Assembly: GCA_009697815.1 (NCBI GenBank)
Contig: WLRQ01000013.1
Span: forward strand, 1 to 50,066
Source: Actinomycetota bacterium
GTDB taxonomy: Bacteria > Actinomycetota > Actinomycetes > S36-B12 > CAIYMF01
DNA length: 50,066 nt
Direction of reading: 5' to 3'
Position numbers and translations under genes: made by a program. The notes beneath the pieces were generated by a model that was not told where the DNA came from, made no database searches, and saw only the letters and a list, made by a program, of their open reading frames with translations. This document shows positions 26,569 to 35,341 of this stretch, piece after piece (the stretch's first letter is position 1; the number at the start of each line of letters is the position of its first letter).

Positions 26569-27348
26569 TCAGGTCGCACGCGGAAGGTGACGCACGTCGG
26601 CGAGGAAGTCGATAAGGGCCGACGATACTGCGGCGGCGTCCTCCACGGCGGTGAGATGCCCAGCGCCGGGAACAGCGACGAACCGCGCATCGCGCAGCGC
26701 CCCCATCATCGAATCCTGCTCTGCTCGTGGCGTTATCACGTCCTCGTCACCCCAGAGAACCAGGGCGGGAACAGTCATCGACGCGAGGTCGTCGTGCGAG
26801 TCCGGACGGGCGGCCATGGCGCGCTGCGCCCACGCGACGCCCGCGGGATCGGCCTCGTTGATCCATCCGCGCACGAGGGCAACAACCTCAGGTCGACCCG
26901 TATGGGTGGTGGCTCCGAGCAGGTTGGGAACCATCGCACGCGCCAGAGCCTCGGTGTTTCCGGCGGCGACGACCTGATCGGCGATCCGGAGCCGATTGTC
27001 CTTGGCCTCGTCCGAGTCGGCCGATGCCTTGGTGTCTGCCAGGACCAGCCCCGCCACCCGGGAGGGATCTTGCCTCAGGATCTCCATCGCCACGTAGCCA
27101 CCGAGCGATAGTCCGACGAACACGGCCGAGTTGACGCCCAAGCGGTCCACAATGCTCAGCACGTCGCGCGCCATCAACGTGAGCGAGGGTTCGTCATCAG
27201 GCCCCTCGTCCCCGAAGGAGGATCCGCCGAAACCGCGCAGGTCGGGAACCACGACATCCCAGTCGGCCTCGGCGAGCGAATCGACGATGCCGTCCCACAG
27301 TCTCTTGTCGAGCGGGAAGGCATGCAGCAGAACAACAGTCGGGGACAT
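26569..27348 (-). CDS. alpha/beta hydrolase
   Basis: 259-residue alpha/beta-fold hydrolase. The oxyanion strand is LLHAFPLDKRLW near the start. The nucleophile elbow is GLSLGG, the acid lies in WGDEDVITP, and the catalytic histidine is in GAGHLTAVED. These give a complete Ser-Asp-His triad. The cap region (about 120-185) resembles 3-oxoadipate enol-lactonase and homoserine-acetyltransferase-like carboxylic-ester hydrolases, but not closely enough to name a substrate. The ATG has AGAGG about seven bases upstream. It lies 91 bp downstream of a second, unrelated-looking alpha/beta hydrolase in the same direction. Confidence 0.88.
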   Translation of the reverse strand: MSPTVVLLHAFPLDKRLWDGIVDSLAEADWDVVVPDLRGFGGSSFGDEGPDDEPSLTLMARDVLSIVDRLGVNSAVFVGLSLGGYVAMEILRQDPSRVAGLVLADTKASADSDEAKDNRLRIADQVVAAGNTEALARAMVPNLLGATTHTGRPEVVALVRGWINEADPAGVAWAQRAMAARPDSHDDLASMTVPALVLWGDEDVITPRAEQDSMMGALRDARFVAVPGAGHLTAVEDAAAVSSALIDFLADVRHLPRAT

Positions 27349-27439
27349 CAGAACCTCTGTGAATCCGTGGGGTGGTGTGAGAAGGCGGCGGACGCCCGAA
27401 CTCTCGCGAATGTCGACGTCGACACATCAAGGTTCAGCA

Positions 27440-28177
27440 TCACAGGTCGCGCCACTTCTCCATGGGGCCCTCGTAGCCGTCGTGCACGCCGAGGGTGCCG
27501 GGTACGAGGTGGCCTGCGATCGAATCGAGCACGAACCTCACGTACTGCTCCCCCATCCACAGATGCTTTGCCCCCTCACGCGCCACCACCTCGGCCTGGG
27601 GCACGCGAGCGAACCGAACACGTGCCTCCGCAGGTTGAAGGTAGTCATCGAGTTCAGGAACGAGCGCCACCATCGGGCGCTCGCCGGACGCCCAGTGGTC
27701 GAGATCCTCGAGACTGGAATACCGCAGAGGTGGCGAAATCAGGATCGCGCCGGCCACCGGGTCGATATTGCCGTGGCGGAGGATGACGTCGGTACCGAAC
27801 GACCACCCGACGAGCCAGGGAGCAGGAAGGCCGAGTACGACGGTGTCCTCAACCGCGGCCCGGAGGTCAAGGCCTTCGCCGTTCGCGTGATCGAACTCGC
27901 CCTCACTCGTGCCAGCCGCGCTTGTGGTACCTCGGGTGTTGAACCGCAGGACTGCAATTGCGGCGAGTGCCGGGAGGCGCCAGGCCGCCTTGCGGAACAG
28001 ATGGCTGTCCATCATCCCGCCGTGTGTCGGAAGTGGGTGCAGGCAGACCATGGTCGCGACGGGATCCCGATCGATCGGCAGCGCGAGTTCACCGATGAGC
28101 CGAAGCCCGTCCGATGTCATCAAACTCAGTGGCTCGCGACGAGCGGGCAACACGCTGTTTGCGACGATCCCGGACAC
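27440..28177 (-). CDS. alpha/beta hydrolase, dienelactone-hydrolase-like
   Basis: 245-residue hydrolase of the alpha/beta fold. The features are the oxyanion region CLHPLPTHGGMMDSHLF, the nucleophile elbow GWSFGTD, the acid in PELDDYLQP and the His in REGAKHLWMGE. This pattern, with HPxPxxGGxMxxxV/L, is the widespread CocE/NonD-like or YtmA/KynB-like family of soluble hydrolases whose substrates are largely unknown. The start is a GTG with AAGGAG five bases upstream. A 41-residue longer reading lacks similarity. It lies 59 bp after the small Cys/His protein and upstream of another hydrolase, so it probably belongs to the dehydrogenase transcript. Confidence 0.85.
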   Translation of the reverse strand: MSGIVANSVLPARREPLSLMTSDGLRLIGELALPIDRDPVATMVCLHPLPTHGGMMDSHLFRKAAWRLPALAAIAVLRFNTRGTTSAAGTSEGEFDHANGEGLDLRAAVEDTVVLGLPAPWLVGWSFGTDVILRHGNIDPVAGAILISPPLRYSSLEDLDHWASGERPMVALVPELDDYLQPAEARVRFARVPQAEVVAREGAKHLWMGEQYVRFVLDSIAGHLVPGTLGVHDGYEGPMEKWRDL

Positions 28178-28236
28178 GCGACTCCTTCCGTGATCAGGCC
28201 GACTTCTCTTGTGGCTCGGGCAAACCCAGACTAGTG

Positions 28237-28497
28237 CTAGGTGCGCGGTGAACGACCGCGCTGGGTATTGGGTGAGCGCCGCTCGCGCGCATTCCAGCAC
28301 GCTGAATGCCAGTGGCGACGGTCATCCTCACCTGATGGCCGATCCGCTGGCCATGCGACGATGTGGGGCATGCCCTGCTTGATCTCTTGATCGCAGCCTG
28401 GGCATCGATAGGCCTTGGTCGAACTGGACCCAGTGATGCGACGAACTAACCAATCGCCATCAGGATGCTCTTCGACGTTCTGATGGGCGCCGCTCAA
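28237..28497 (-). CDS. small conserved actinobacterial protein with CPGC/HWHxACW motif
   Basis: About 86 residues. The core reads VRRITGSSSTKAYRCPGCDQ, then IKQGMPHIVAW, then DDRRHWHSACWNARERR. Two cysteines in CPGC plus the His and Cys of HWHSACW form a plausible zinc site. I recall uncharacterised actinobacterial proteins of about 100 residues with this pattern, sometimes labelled 'ATP/GTP-binding protein' with no basis I can see. No ATG or GTG gives a short reading. TTG at 28497 is the best start and yields (M)SGAHQNVEEHPDGDW, 55 bp after the dehydrogenase stop. A longer reading runs back into that gene. The tail is strongly basic. Possible nucleic-acid binding is inference; function unknown. 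Confidence 0.75.
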   Translation of the reverse strand: MSGAHQNVEEHPDGDWLVRRITGSSSTKAYRCPGCDQEIKQGMPHIVAWPADRPSGEDDRRHWHSACWNARERRSPNTQRGRSPRT

Positions 28498-28552
28498 TGG
28501 GCGAGGTTCGCCCCCAGGGGCACGCCGGTGATGTCGTCCCACAGCGCATAGC

Positions 28553-30337
28553 TCAGGCGTCGTAGCTGCGGAATCCGCGGCCAGTCTTGCGCCCGAGATA
28601 GCCCGCAGTGACGAGGTGCTCGAGTCGCGGCGAGGGTGCGAACCCAGGCTCCCGGAACTCCAGATAAAGCGTGCGCTGGATCGCCAAGGACACATCGAGC
28701 CCGACGACGTCGAGCAGTTCGAACGGCCCCATGGGGTATCCGCAACCGGTCTTCATCGCGACATCGATGTCGTCCGCCGTCGCATAGTTGGCCTCGAGCA
28801 TCTTGACCGCGTCGTTGAGGTACGGGAAGAGCAGGGCGTTGACGATGAATCCAGCCCTGTCACCGCACGAGACAGCATGCTTTCCGATCTTGGCACACAC
28901 CTCGAGCACCGTCGCCAGGACATCGTCAGTGGTGGATACCGTGGAGACGACCTCCACGAGCTTCATCAGCGTCGCGGGGTTGAAGAAGTGAATCCCGATG
29001 ACATCGCCCGGACGACGCGTGACGGCCGCCAGCTCGATGATCGGGAGGCTCGACGTGGTGGTCGCCAAGATCGCTCCAGGCTTGCAGATGTCGTCGAACG
29101 TCTCGAACAGCGCCGCCTTCACCGAGAGCTCCTCGACGACGGCCTCGAGGACGAGATCGCAGTCGGCGAAGTCGTCGAGCTTGCTACTGCCCGTGATGCG
29201 GGCGAGCGTGGCGTCGCGATCCTCTTGCGACAGCTTGCCGCGGAGGACGCCCTTATCGAGCGACCTCTCGATCGCGCCGCGCACCTTGGCGATGCGATCG
29301 TCGCCTCGCGTGACGTACTGGACGTCGTACCCGGCCTTCGCGAAGACCTCGACAATGCCGGTCGCCATCGTGCCCGACCCAGCAACACCGACCTTCTGAA
29401 TGGGACGGGTTCGTGGCCCAACCCCATCGGCGACGGGAACCGGTGTCAGCGCATCGGCAACAACCACGGGCGAATTGAGACCCTGGTAGGTGTAGAAGCC
29501 ACGCCCGCTCTTGCGGCCACGCAAACCCGCGGTGACCATCTGCTTGAGAACAGGCGACGGAGCGTGCAGGCGGTCGCGACCCTGCTTGTACATCGTGTCG
29601 AGGATCTCGTATGCGGTGTCGAGCCCCATCAGGTCGAGCAGCGCAAGGGGACCCATGGGGAGCCCGCACCCGAACTTCATCGAGGCGTCGATGTCCTCAC
29701 GGCTCGCGTACTTGGTCTCGAACATCGATGCGGCATGGTTGAGGTAGCCAAACAGTAGAGCGTTGGCGATGAAACCAGCCTTGTCGCCGACGACAACGGG
29801 CAGCTTGTCGAGACTTCGCACGACGTCCTGGACGTCAGACACCACCTCGGGCGAGGACACCACGGTTCGCACGACCTCGACGAAATTGAGCACCGGGGCC
29901 GGGTTGAAGAAGTGCATTCCTACGACATGGGCGGGCCGAGAGGTCGCGACGGCGATCTCGGTAACTGAAAGTGAGGATGTGTTGGTGGCGAGGATGGTTT
30001 CCGGGCCGACAATCTTGTCGAGACGCTCGAAGATCTCTCGCTTGAGGTCGAGGCTCTCTGGCACTGCCTCGACGACGAGGTCCCGGTCAGCGAGGGCGTT
30101 GAAGTCAGTCGTGAACGTGATACGACCCAGGATGTCCGCGCGCTCGCTGTCGCTGACCTTGCCCCGACTCAGCGCGCGCTCAGTGGAGCCTTCGACGTGG
30201 CCGCGGCCCCTGTCGAGCGCGGCGTCACTGATGTCGATTGCGACGACCTCGTAGCCACTCCTCGCGAAGACCTCGGCGATGCCGGCACCCATCGTGCCCA
30301 GGCCAAGGACGCCCACTTTGGTGATCTCACGCGACAT
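28553..30337 (-). CDS. tandem-fused 3-hydroxyacyl-CoA dehydrogenase
   Basis: 594 residues, twice the usual 285-295, made of two complete dehydrogenase modules. Module 1 (about 1-290) has the NAD loop GVLGLGTMGAGI, NTSSLSVTEIA, and catalytic His in GMHFFNPAP. Module 2 (about 308-594) has GVAGSGTMATGI, TTTSSLPIIELA and GIHFFNPATLMKLVEVV. Both end in the GRKSGRGFYTY or GRKTGRGFRSY signature. Both active sites look intact. It oxidises 3-hydroxyacyl-CoA or reduces acetoacetyl-CoA with NAD(H), which could feed the EMC pathway together with the thiolase and hydratase. The ATG has GAGGAG upstream. A TTGGTT-N16-TACCGT promoter lies about 30 bases before it. It heads a minus-strand run ending with the old yellow enzyme. 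Confidence 0.95.
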   Translation of the reverse strand: MSREITKVGVLGLGTMGAGIAEVFARSGYEVVAIDISDAALDRGRGHVEGSTERALSRGKVSDSERADILGRITFTTDFNALADRDLVVEAVPESLDLKREIFERLDKIVGPETILATNTSSLSVTEIAVATSRPAHVVGMHFFNPAPVLNFVEVVRTVVSSPEVVSDVQDVVRSLDKLPVVVGDKAGFIANALLFGYLNHAASMFETKYASREDIDASMKFGCGLPMGPLALLDLMGLDTAYEILDTMYKQGRDRLHAPSPVLKQMVTAGLRGRKSGRGFYTYQGLNSPVVVADALTPVPVADGVGPRTRPIQKVGVAGSGTMATGIVEVFAKAGYDVQYVTRGDDRIAKVRGAIERSLDKGVLRGKLSQEDRDATLARITGSSKLDDFADCDLVLEAVVEELSVKAALFETFDDICKPGAILATTTSSLPIIELAAVTRRPGDVIGIHFFNPATLMKLVEVVSTVSTTDDVLATVLEVCAKIGKHAVSCGDRAGFIVNALLFPYLNDAVKMLEANYATADDIDVAMKTGCGYPMGPFELLDVVGLDVSLAIQRTLYLEFREPGFAPSPRLEHLVTAGYLGRKTGRGFRSYDA

Positions 30338-30366
30338 GGGCTCTCCTCGGGAAGTATCGAACTCAA

Positions 30367-30394
30367 ACGGTAGGAACCACAATCGTCAAACCAA
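30367..30394 (-). promoter_or_regulatory. promoter TTGGTT-N16-TACCGT of the dehydrogenase gene
   Basis: On the minus strand TTGGTT (30389-30394) and TACCGT (30367-30372) are separated by 16 bases, within the extended box CGTTGGTTTGA. It would start transcription about 23 bases before the ATG, leaving room for the GAGGAG site. It matches the promoter before the glcD-like gene. Confidence 0.5.
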
Positions 30395-30494
30395 CGAAGG
30401 GTCCCGAGAATAAGGGCTTAGTGTCCCAGGTCGGTCAACGGGCGCGCAACGGCCCCCCATGTGCGGCAAACCCGCCGGGTACTACGGTCGCACC

Positions 30495-31169
30495 GTGCGC
30501 CTTGTGATCGCCCGCTGCTCCGTCGACTATGTCGGCAGGCTGACAGCCCACCTACCGAGCGCGACTCGCCTCCTCCTTGTGAAGGCTGACGGTAGTGTGC
30601 TCGTTCATTCGGACGGCGGCAGCTACAAACCGCTCAACTGGATGTCTCCCCCGTGCTCACTGCTGATCGATGTCGATGATCACGGCATCGGCACGTGGAC
30701 GGTGACCAACAAGGCAGGCGAGACCCTCGTGGTCTCCGTCGAGGAAGTCCACCACGACAGCGCCCACGAGCTCGGGATCGATCCGGGCCTGGTGAAGGAC
30801 GGGGTAGAGGCGCACCTTCAGACCCTGCTGGCCGCCCAGGTCGAGATCCTGGGCGAGGGGTGGCGGCTCGTGCGACGTGAGTTCCCCACGGCCATCGGGC
30901 CGGTTGACATCATGTGCCGGGACGCGGCCGGCCTTGCCGTCGCGATCGAGATCAAACGCCGCGGCGACATCGACGGCGTCGAGCAACTCACCCGATATCT
31001 CGAACTTCTCAATCGGGATCCGCTGCTCACGCCGGTCCGGGGAATCTTCGCCGCACAGGAGATCAAGCCCCAGGCACGCGTCCTGGCCAACGACCGCGGG
31101 ATCGAGTGCGTGGTGCTCGATTACCACGCATTGCGCGGGCACGACGATGTCGAGGCCCGCCTGTTCTAG
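30495..31169 (+). CDS. nucS: mismatch-specific endonuclease NucS (EndoMS)
   Basis: 224 residues, nearly the length of the mycobacterial protein. NucS cuts both strands at G-T, T-T and G-G mismatches and provides mismatch repair in actinobacteria that lack MutS/MutL. An N-terminal DNA-binding half ([20 protein letters not shown]) is joined to a RecB-like nuclease half. The predicted metal and catalytic residues are Asp138 in IGPVD, Glu152 and Lys154 in AIEIKRRG, followed by [16 protein letters not shown]. The GTG at 30495 matches the family N-terminus; an upstream ATG at 30459 adds 12 unrelated residues. It is divergent from the dehydrogenase gene. Its position near murA and the thiolase follows the mycobacterial order (Rv1321). 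Confidence 0.97.
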   Translation: MRLVIARCSVDYVGRLTAHLPSATRLLLVKADGSVLVHSDGGSYKPLNWMSPPCSLLIDVDDHGIGTWTVTNKAGETLVVSVEEVHHDSAHELGIDPGLVKDGVEAHLQTLLAAQVEILGEGWRLVRREFPTAIGPVDIMCRDAAGLAVAIEIKRRGDIDGVEQLTRYLELLNRDPLLTPVRGIFAAQEIKPQARVLANDRGIECVVLDYHALRGHDDVEARLF

Positions 31170-31229
31170 GTGGAGTCCGAACCTGGGGCTTGCGGTACGA
31201 CCGACGTGCCTCGACGCCGACGCATCGAT

Positions 31230-33218
31230 TCAGGCCCCAACCAGACGATCGAGGCCATGTGCCGCCCGAACTTCGTCGAGGACCCGCGCCATGATCGCGG
31301 TCGCGTCGTAGTCCTTGGGGGTGAACACCGCGGCCACGCCTGACGCCCTCAGCAGTGCCGCATCGGCCTCGGGGATGATCCCGCCGACGACGACGGGAAC
31401 GTCGCCGAGACCCGCCTCACGCAGACCATCGAGCACCATCGGCACGAGGTCGAGATGAGAACCGGAAAGTATCGAGAGCCCCACGACATCGACGTCCTCC
31501 TCGACAGCGGCCGCGACGATCTGCTCGGGCGTGAGCCGGATGCCCTGGTAGACGACCTCGAAGCCTGCGTCGCGGGCGCGCACGGCAATCTGCTCTGCGC
31601 CATTGCTGTGGCCGTCGAGCCCGGGCTTGCCCACGAGCATGCGGAGTTTGACACCGAGCTCTGCGCCCGTGGCGGCGACGGCATCTCTCACCGTGGCCAG
31701 TGCCGCGGTGTTCGGGCCAACTCCCACGACGCCCGACACCCCAGTGGGCGCACGGTACTCACCGAATATGCCACGCAGGGCGCCAGCCCATTCACCGGTA
31801 GTGACGCCGGCACGCGCACACGCCAATGTCGCCGGCACGAGATTCGCTGAGGTCTCGGCTACCGCCCTGAGTTCAGCGAGGGCAGCCTCGACGGCGCCAG
31901 CGTCTCGCTGCGACTTCCACTCGGCGAGGCGCTCGATCGCGGCCGCGCCGACAGCAGGATCGACTGTCTGGATTGCCGCATCGAGATCGGCGGTCAGTGG
32001 ATTGGGCTCGGTGGACGTGAACGCGTTGACGCCCACCACGATGCTCTCGCCACTCTCCACGCGCGCCCGTCGCACCGCATGCGAGCCGACGAGTTGGCCC
32101 TTCATGTACCCGGACTCGACCGCTGCGACAGCGCCACCCATCTCCTGGACTCGGTCGATCTCCGTGCGTGCCTTGGAGACCAGGTCGGCAACCTTTGACT
32201 CGACCACGACGGATCCGGTGAACAGGTCGTCGTACTCGAGCAGGTCGCTTTCGAATGCGAGCACCTGTTGAATCCGCAGCGACCACTGCTGGTCCCACGG
32301 CCGCGGCAGCCCGAGCGCCTCATTCCACGCAGGCAACTGAACGGCTCGCGCCCGTGCATCCTTCGACAGGGTGACGCCGAGCATCTCGAGCACGATCCGT
32401 TGGATGTTGTTCTCCGGCTGCGCCTCGGTAAGTCCGAGGGAGTTGACCTGGACGCCGTAGCGGAAGCGCCGCTGCTTGTCATCGGTGATTCCGTATCGCT
32501 CACGGGTGAGGTCGTCCCAGAGTTGGACGAACGCCCGCATCTTGCACATCTCCTCGACGAAACGCACCCCGGCGTTGACGAAGAAGGAGATGCGACCGAC
32601 GACCTCCCCGAACCTCTCCGGCGAGACCTGGCCGGAGTCGCGGACGGAATCGAGCACCGCGATCGCAGTGCACATCGAATAGGCAATCTCCTGCTCAGGT
32701 GTGGCGCCGGCCTCCTGCAGGTGATAGCTACAGATGTTGATCGGGTTCCACTTGGGGATGTCGCCAACCGTCCAGGCGATGATGTCGGTGATGAGCCGGA
32801 GTGAGGGGCCTGGCGGGAAGACGTACGTGCCTCGTGAGAGGTACTCCTTGATGATGTCGTTCTGCGTGGTGCCCTGCAGCGCCCCGAAGGGTGCGCCCTG
32901 CTCCTCGGCGACTGTTGCATAGAGAGCCATCAGCCACATCGCCGTGGCGTTGATGGTCATCGAGGTGTTCATGCTCTCGAGCGGAATGCCATCGAAGAGC
33001 GCCCTCATGTCACCGAGGTGCGACACCGGCACGCCCACCTTGCCGACCTCGCCCTGGGCCAGGAGATCGTCGGGGTCATAACCGGTCTGCGTCGGCAGAT
33101 CGAAGGCAACCGAAAGACCGGTCTGGCCCTTCTCAAGGTTGCGACGATAGAGCGCGTTCGACTCGGTCGCGGAACTGTGACCTGCGTAGGTCCGGATGAG
33201 CCAGGGCTTATCGGGCAT
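31230..33218 (-). CDS. ecm: ethylmalonyl-CoA mutase (MeaA/Ecm)
   Basis: 662-residue adenosylcobalamin-dependent acyl-CoA mutase in which the substrate barrel (about 1-510) and B12 domain (about 520-655) are on one chain. The N-terminus IRTYAGHSSATESNALYRRN is typical of MeaA-type ethylmalonyl-CoA mutases, not the longer methylmalonyl-CoA mutase large subunit. The B12 motif is DGHSNG with axial His537, followed by LSILSGSH and VVVGGIIP. It converts (2R)-ethylmalonyl-CoA to methylsuccinyl-CoA in the EMC pathway. Ccr in the same window supports this over methylmalonyl-CoA or isobutyryl-CoA as substrate. Its chaperone MeaB and a cobalamin adenosyltransferase are also here. AGGA lies about eight to ten bases before the ATG. 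Confidence 0.94.
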   Translation of the reverse strand: MPDKPWLIRTYAGHSSATESNALYRRNLEKGQTGLSVAFDLPTQTGYDPDDLLAQGEVGKVGVPVSHLGDMRALFDGIPLESMNTSMTINATAMWLMALYATVAEEQGAPFGALQGTTQNDIIKEYLSRGTYVFPPGPSLRLITDIIAWTVGDIPKWNPINICSYHLQEAGATPEQEIAYSMCTAIAVLDSVRDSGQVSPERFGEVVGRISFFVNAGVRFVEEMCKMRAFVQLWDDLTRERYGITDDKQRRFRYGVQVNSLGLTEAQPENNIQRIVLEMLGVTLSKDARARAVQLPAWNEALGLPRPWDQQWSLRIQQVLAFESDLLEYDDLFTGSVVVESKVADLVSKARTEIDRVQEMGGAVAAVESGYMKGQLVGSHAVRRARVESGESIVVGVNAFTSTEPNPLTADLDAAIQTVDPAVGAAAIERLAEWKSQRDAGAVEAALAELRAVAETSANLVPATLACARAGVTTGEWAGALRGIFGEYRAPTGVSGVVGVGPNTAALATVRDAVAATGAELGVKLRMLVGKPGLDGHSNGAEQIAVRARDAGFEVVYQGIRLTPEQIVAAAVEEDVDVVGLSILSGSHLDLVPMVLDGLREAGLGDVPVVVGGIIPEADAALLRASGVAAVFTPKDYDATAIMARVLDEVRAAHGLDRLVGA

Positions 33219-33347
33219 GTGGGAGATCCTGTCGCGGGAGTACGAGGGTGGCGCTGCGGCCAGGACGAGCCTAGACGGCCGCTCCGGAGCCTGGATCAGC
33301 GGACGCCATCACGCGGCGGAGAGCCATGGCGATGTTCAGCGCCACCG

Positions 33348-34616
33348 TCAGGGCGCCACGGCGATACGCGACACGTCAGCCCCGAGCCGAACGAGGTCTT
33401 CGACGAATCCCTCGTAGCCACGGTCGACGTGGTGTGGCTCGTACACCGTGGTGACCCCCTCGGCCACGAGGCCTGCGAGCACTAGTCCGGCACCAGCCCT
33501 GATATCCGCGGCCTCCACAGGTGCACCCGACAACGTCGCCTTGCCCCGCACCATGGCGTGATGACCGTCGGTACGGACATCGGCTCCGAGCCGGACCATC
33601 TCATTGACGAAACGGAAACGCGCTTCGAAGAGGTTCTCGGTCACCATCGCCGCACCGTGGGCGATCGAGTTCAACGCGATGAACTGGGGTTGAAGATCAG
33701 TGGGGAACCCGGGATAGGGCAACGTCACCACATCGACCGAGCGGGGCCGGTCCTCGCAGCGAACACGGAATCCGTCGCCTGCGGCCTCAACGATCGCACC
33801 GGCGAGCGTGAGTTTGTCGAGGGCGATCTCGAGATGCTCCATACGGGCATTGCCGACCGTGACATCGCCCTGGGTCATCACGGCCGCCACTGCCCATGTA
33901 CCGGCCACCAGCCGGTCGGGGACAGTGGTGTGATCGGTCGGCGAGAGGAGATCAACGCCCTCGATCTCCAATGTCGACGTGCCCACACCGCTGATGCGCG
34001 CACCCATCGACGTGAGCATCGCGCAGATGTCGACGATCTCCGGCTCACGAGCCGCGTTGTCGATCACCGTCGTCCCCTGCGCGAGAACCGCGGCCATGAG
34101 CAGGTTCTCCGTGGCCCCGACGCTGGGGAAGTCCAGCCATACCATCGCGCCACGCAGTCGCTCCGAGCGTGTCGCGATCAGAAAGCCGTGCTCACTCCGG
34201 ACGGTGGCACCGAGCTTCTCGAGCCCAGCGACATGCATGTCGAGACCTCTGCTACCGATGTTGTCTCCGCCTGGGAGTGCTACGTCGGCTTGACCACAAC
34301 GCGCGAGCAGCGGCCCGAGGACGTTGATCGAGGCACGCAGTTTCCGGACAAGGTCGTAGTCGGCCTTGTGGGAGGGGACACCGGGCACCGTGATGGCCAC
34401 CGAACCCGCGTCGGTGTCTCGAATGACCTCGCAGCCGAGGCGTCGAAGGAGTTCGGACATGTACTCGACGTCGAGGATGTCGGGAACCTCACGCAATGTG
34501 GTCGTGCCCTCCGCGAGCAGAGAGGCCGCCATCAGCTTGAGCACACTGTTCTTGGCGCCGGTGACTCGCACCTCGCCCACCAGTCGAGCCCCGCCGACGA
34601 TCCGAATTGCCTCCAC
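33348..34616 (-). CDS. murA: UDP-GlcNAc 1-carboxyvinyltransferase MurA, Asp-type
   Basis: 422 residues. MurA transfers enolpyruvate from PEP to UDP-GlcNAc, the first committed step of peptidoglycan synthesis. Conserved elements are [18 protein letters not shown], the UDP-sugar segment [11 protein letters not shown] and GFPTDLQPQ. The catalytic-loop position held by Cys115 in E. coli is Asp118 here, in [13 protein letters not shown]. The same Cys-to-Asp change makes mycobacterial MurA (Asp117) insensitive to fosfomycin, so intrinsic target-based resistance is expected. The GTG at 34616 fits the family start; a longer reading adds 21 basic residues. TATCCT (34625-34630) lies eight bases upstream, so the message may be leaderless. 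It is divergent from the adenosyltransferase gene. Confidence 0.96.
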   Translation of the reverse strand: MEAIRIVGGARLVGEVRVTGAKNSVLKLMAASLLAEGTTTLREVPDILDVEYMSELLRRLGCEVIRDTDAGSVAITVPGVPSHKADYDLVRKLRASINVLGPLLARCGQADVALPGGDNIGSRGLDMHVAGLEKLGATVRSEHGFLIATRSERLRGAMVWLDFPSVGATENLLMAAVLAQGTTVIDNAAREPEIVDICAMLTSMGARISGVGTSTLEIEGVDLLSPTDHTTVPDRLVAGTWAVAAVMTQGDVTVGNARMEHLEIALDKLTLAGAIVEAAGDGFRVRCEDRPRSVDVVTLPYPGFPTDLQPQFIALNSIAHGAAMVTENLFEARFRFVNEMVRLGADVRTDGHHAMVRGKATLSGAPVEAADIRAGAGLVLAGLVAEGVTTVYEPHHVDRGYEGFVEDLVRLGADVSRIAVAP

Positions 34617-34624
34617 GATCCCTG

Positions 34625-34630
34625 AGGATA
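34625..34630 (-). promoter_or_regulatory. candidate -10 box of murA
   Basis: TATCCT on the minus strand ends eight bases before the murA GTG. Transcription would start at or next to the start codon, giving a leaderless mRNA. This agrees with the lack of a good ribosome site. No convincing -35 was found. Confidence 0.35.
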
Positions 34631-34690
34631 GGCGACCGCATCGCCTCGCCTGCACTCGTCGGGTCAGCCTGTCGGACATAGTCTTGCGAC

Positions 34691-35266
34691 ATGGTCAATC
34701 TCACGCGCATCTACACCCGCACCGGCGACGACGGAACCACGGCCTTGGGCGATATGTCCCGCGTCGGTAAGAACGACGCCCGGCTCCACGCGTACGCCGA
34801 CACCGACGAGGCCAACTCCAGTCTCGGCGTCGCCCTCGCGCTCGGCGATCTCGACGATGACGTCCGGGCACTGCTCATCGTCGTGCAGAACGACCTCTTC
34901 GACGTGGGTGCCGATCTGTGCACCCCGGTGGTCCCAAACCCGGAGTACCCACCCCTGCGCGTCGAGCAGGTCTACATCGACCGCCTTGAGTCCGCGTGCG
35001 ACGAGTACAACGGCCGCCTCGAAGCCCTGCGCTCCTTCGTCCTCCCCGGCGGAACGGCCGGATCGGCACTTCTGCACGTGTCGCGCACCGTTGTCCGACG
35101 GGCCGAGCGGTCGGTGTGGGCGGCGATGGACATTCACGCCGCAACGATGAACCCGCTCACGGCCACCTATCTCAACCGCCTCTCGGACCTGCTCTTCATC
35201 CTGGCTCGACACGCGAACCTCGAAGCGGGCGGCGACGTGCTGTGGGTACCGGGCGCGAACCGCTGA
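34691..35266 (+). CDS. cob(I)alamin adenosyltransferase, PduO type
   Basis: 191-residue four-helix-bundle enzyme that adenosylates cob(I)alamin with ATP to make adenosylcobalamin. The ATP-binding N-terminus [21 protein letters not shown] and the later motifs [37 protein letters not shown] and [13 protein letters not shown] are diagnostic of the PduO class. The ethylmalonyl-CoA mutase 1.5 kb away needs this cofactor, so the placement makes metabolic sense, although the same gene sits here in mycobacteria (Rv1314c). The start ATG has no ribosome site; CATAGT eight bases upstream hints at leaderless initiation. A strong hairpin follows the stop. Confidence 0.95.
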   Translation: MVNLTRIYTRTGDDGTTALGDMSRVGKNDARLHAYADTDEANSSLGVALALGDLDDDVRALLIVVQNDLFDVGADLCTPVVPNPEYPPLRVEQVYIDRLESACDEYNGRLEALRSFVLPGGTAGSALLHVSRTVVRRAERSVWAAMDIHAATMNPLTATYLNRLSDLLFILARHANLEAGGDVLWVPGANR

Positions 35267-35288
35267 GATCGGTTGCCCCCCGACACAC

Positions 35289-35322
35289 AACGGCCGGCCC
35301 CCCGTAAGGGGAACCGGCCGTT
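35289..35322. terminator. bidirectional hairpin between the adenosyltransferase gene and atpC
   Basis: AACGGCCGG (35289-35297) pairs perfectly with CCGGCCGTT (35314-35322). An inner C4/G4 stem and an AA bulge close a short loop. It sits between convergent stops and should terminate both the adenosyltransferase transcript and the ATP synthase operon. Confidence 0.8.
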
Positions 35323-35341
35323 GAGGTGACTCTGGACGTGG

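Noticed and set aside
28630..28660. GGGTTCGCACCC, a T-arm-like hairpin on the minus strand
   Set aside because: It lies inside the dehydrogenase coding region at a conserved C-terminal segment, and no tRNA cloverleaf surrounds it.
31170..31229. Terminator between nucS and the mutase gene
   Set aside because: TGGGGC and GCCCCA can pair, but the stem is only six bases with a loop of about 45.
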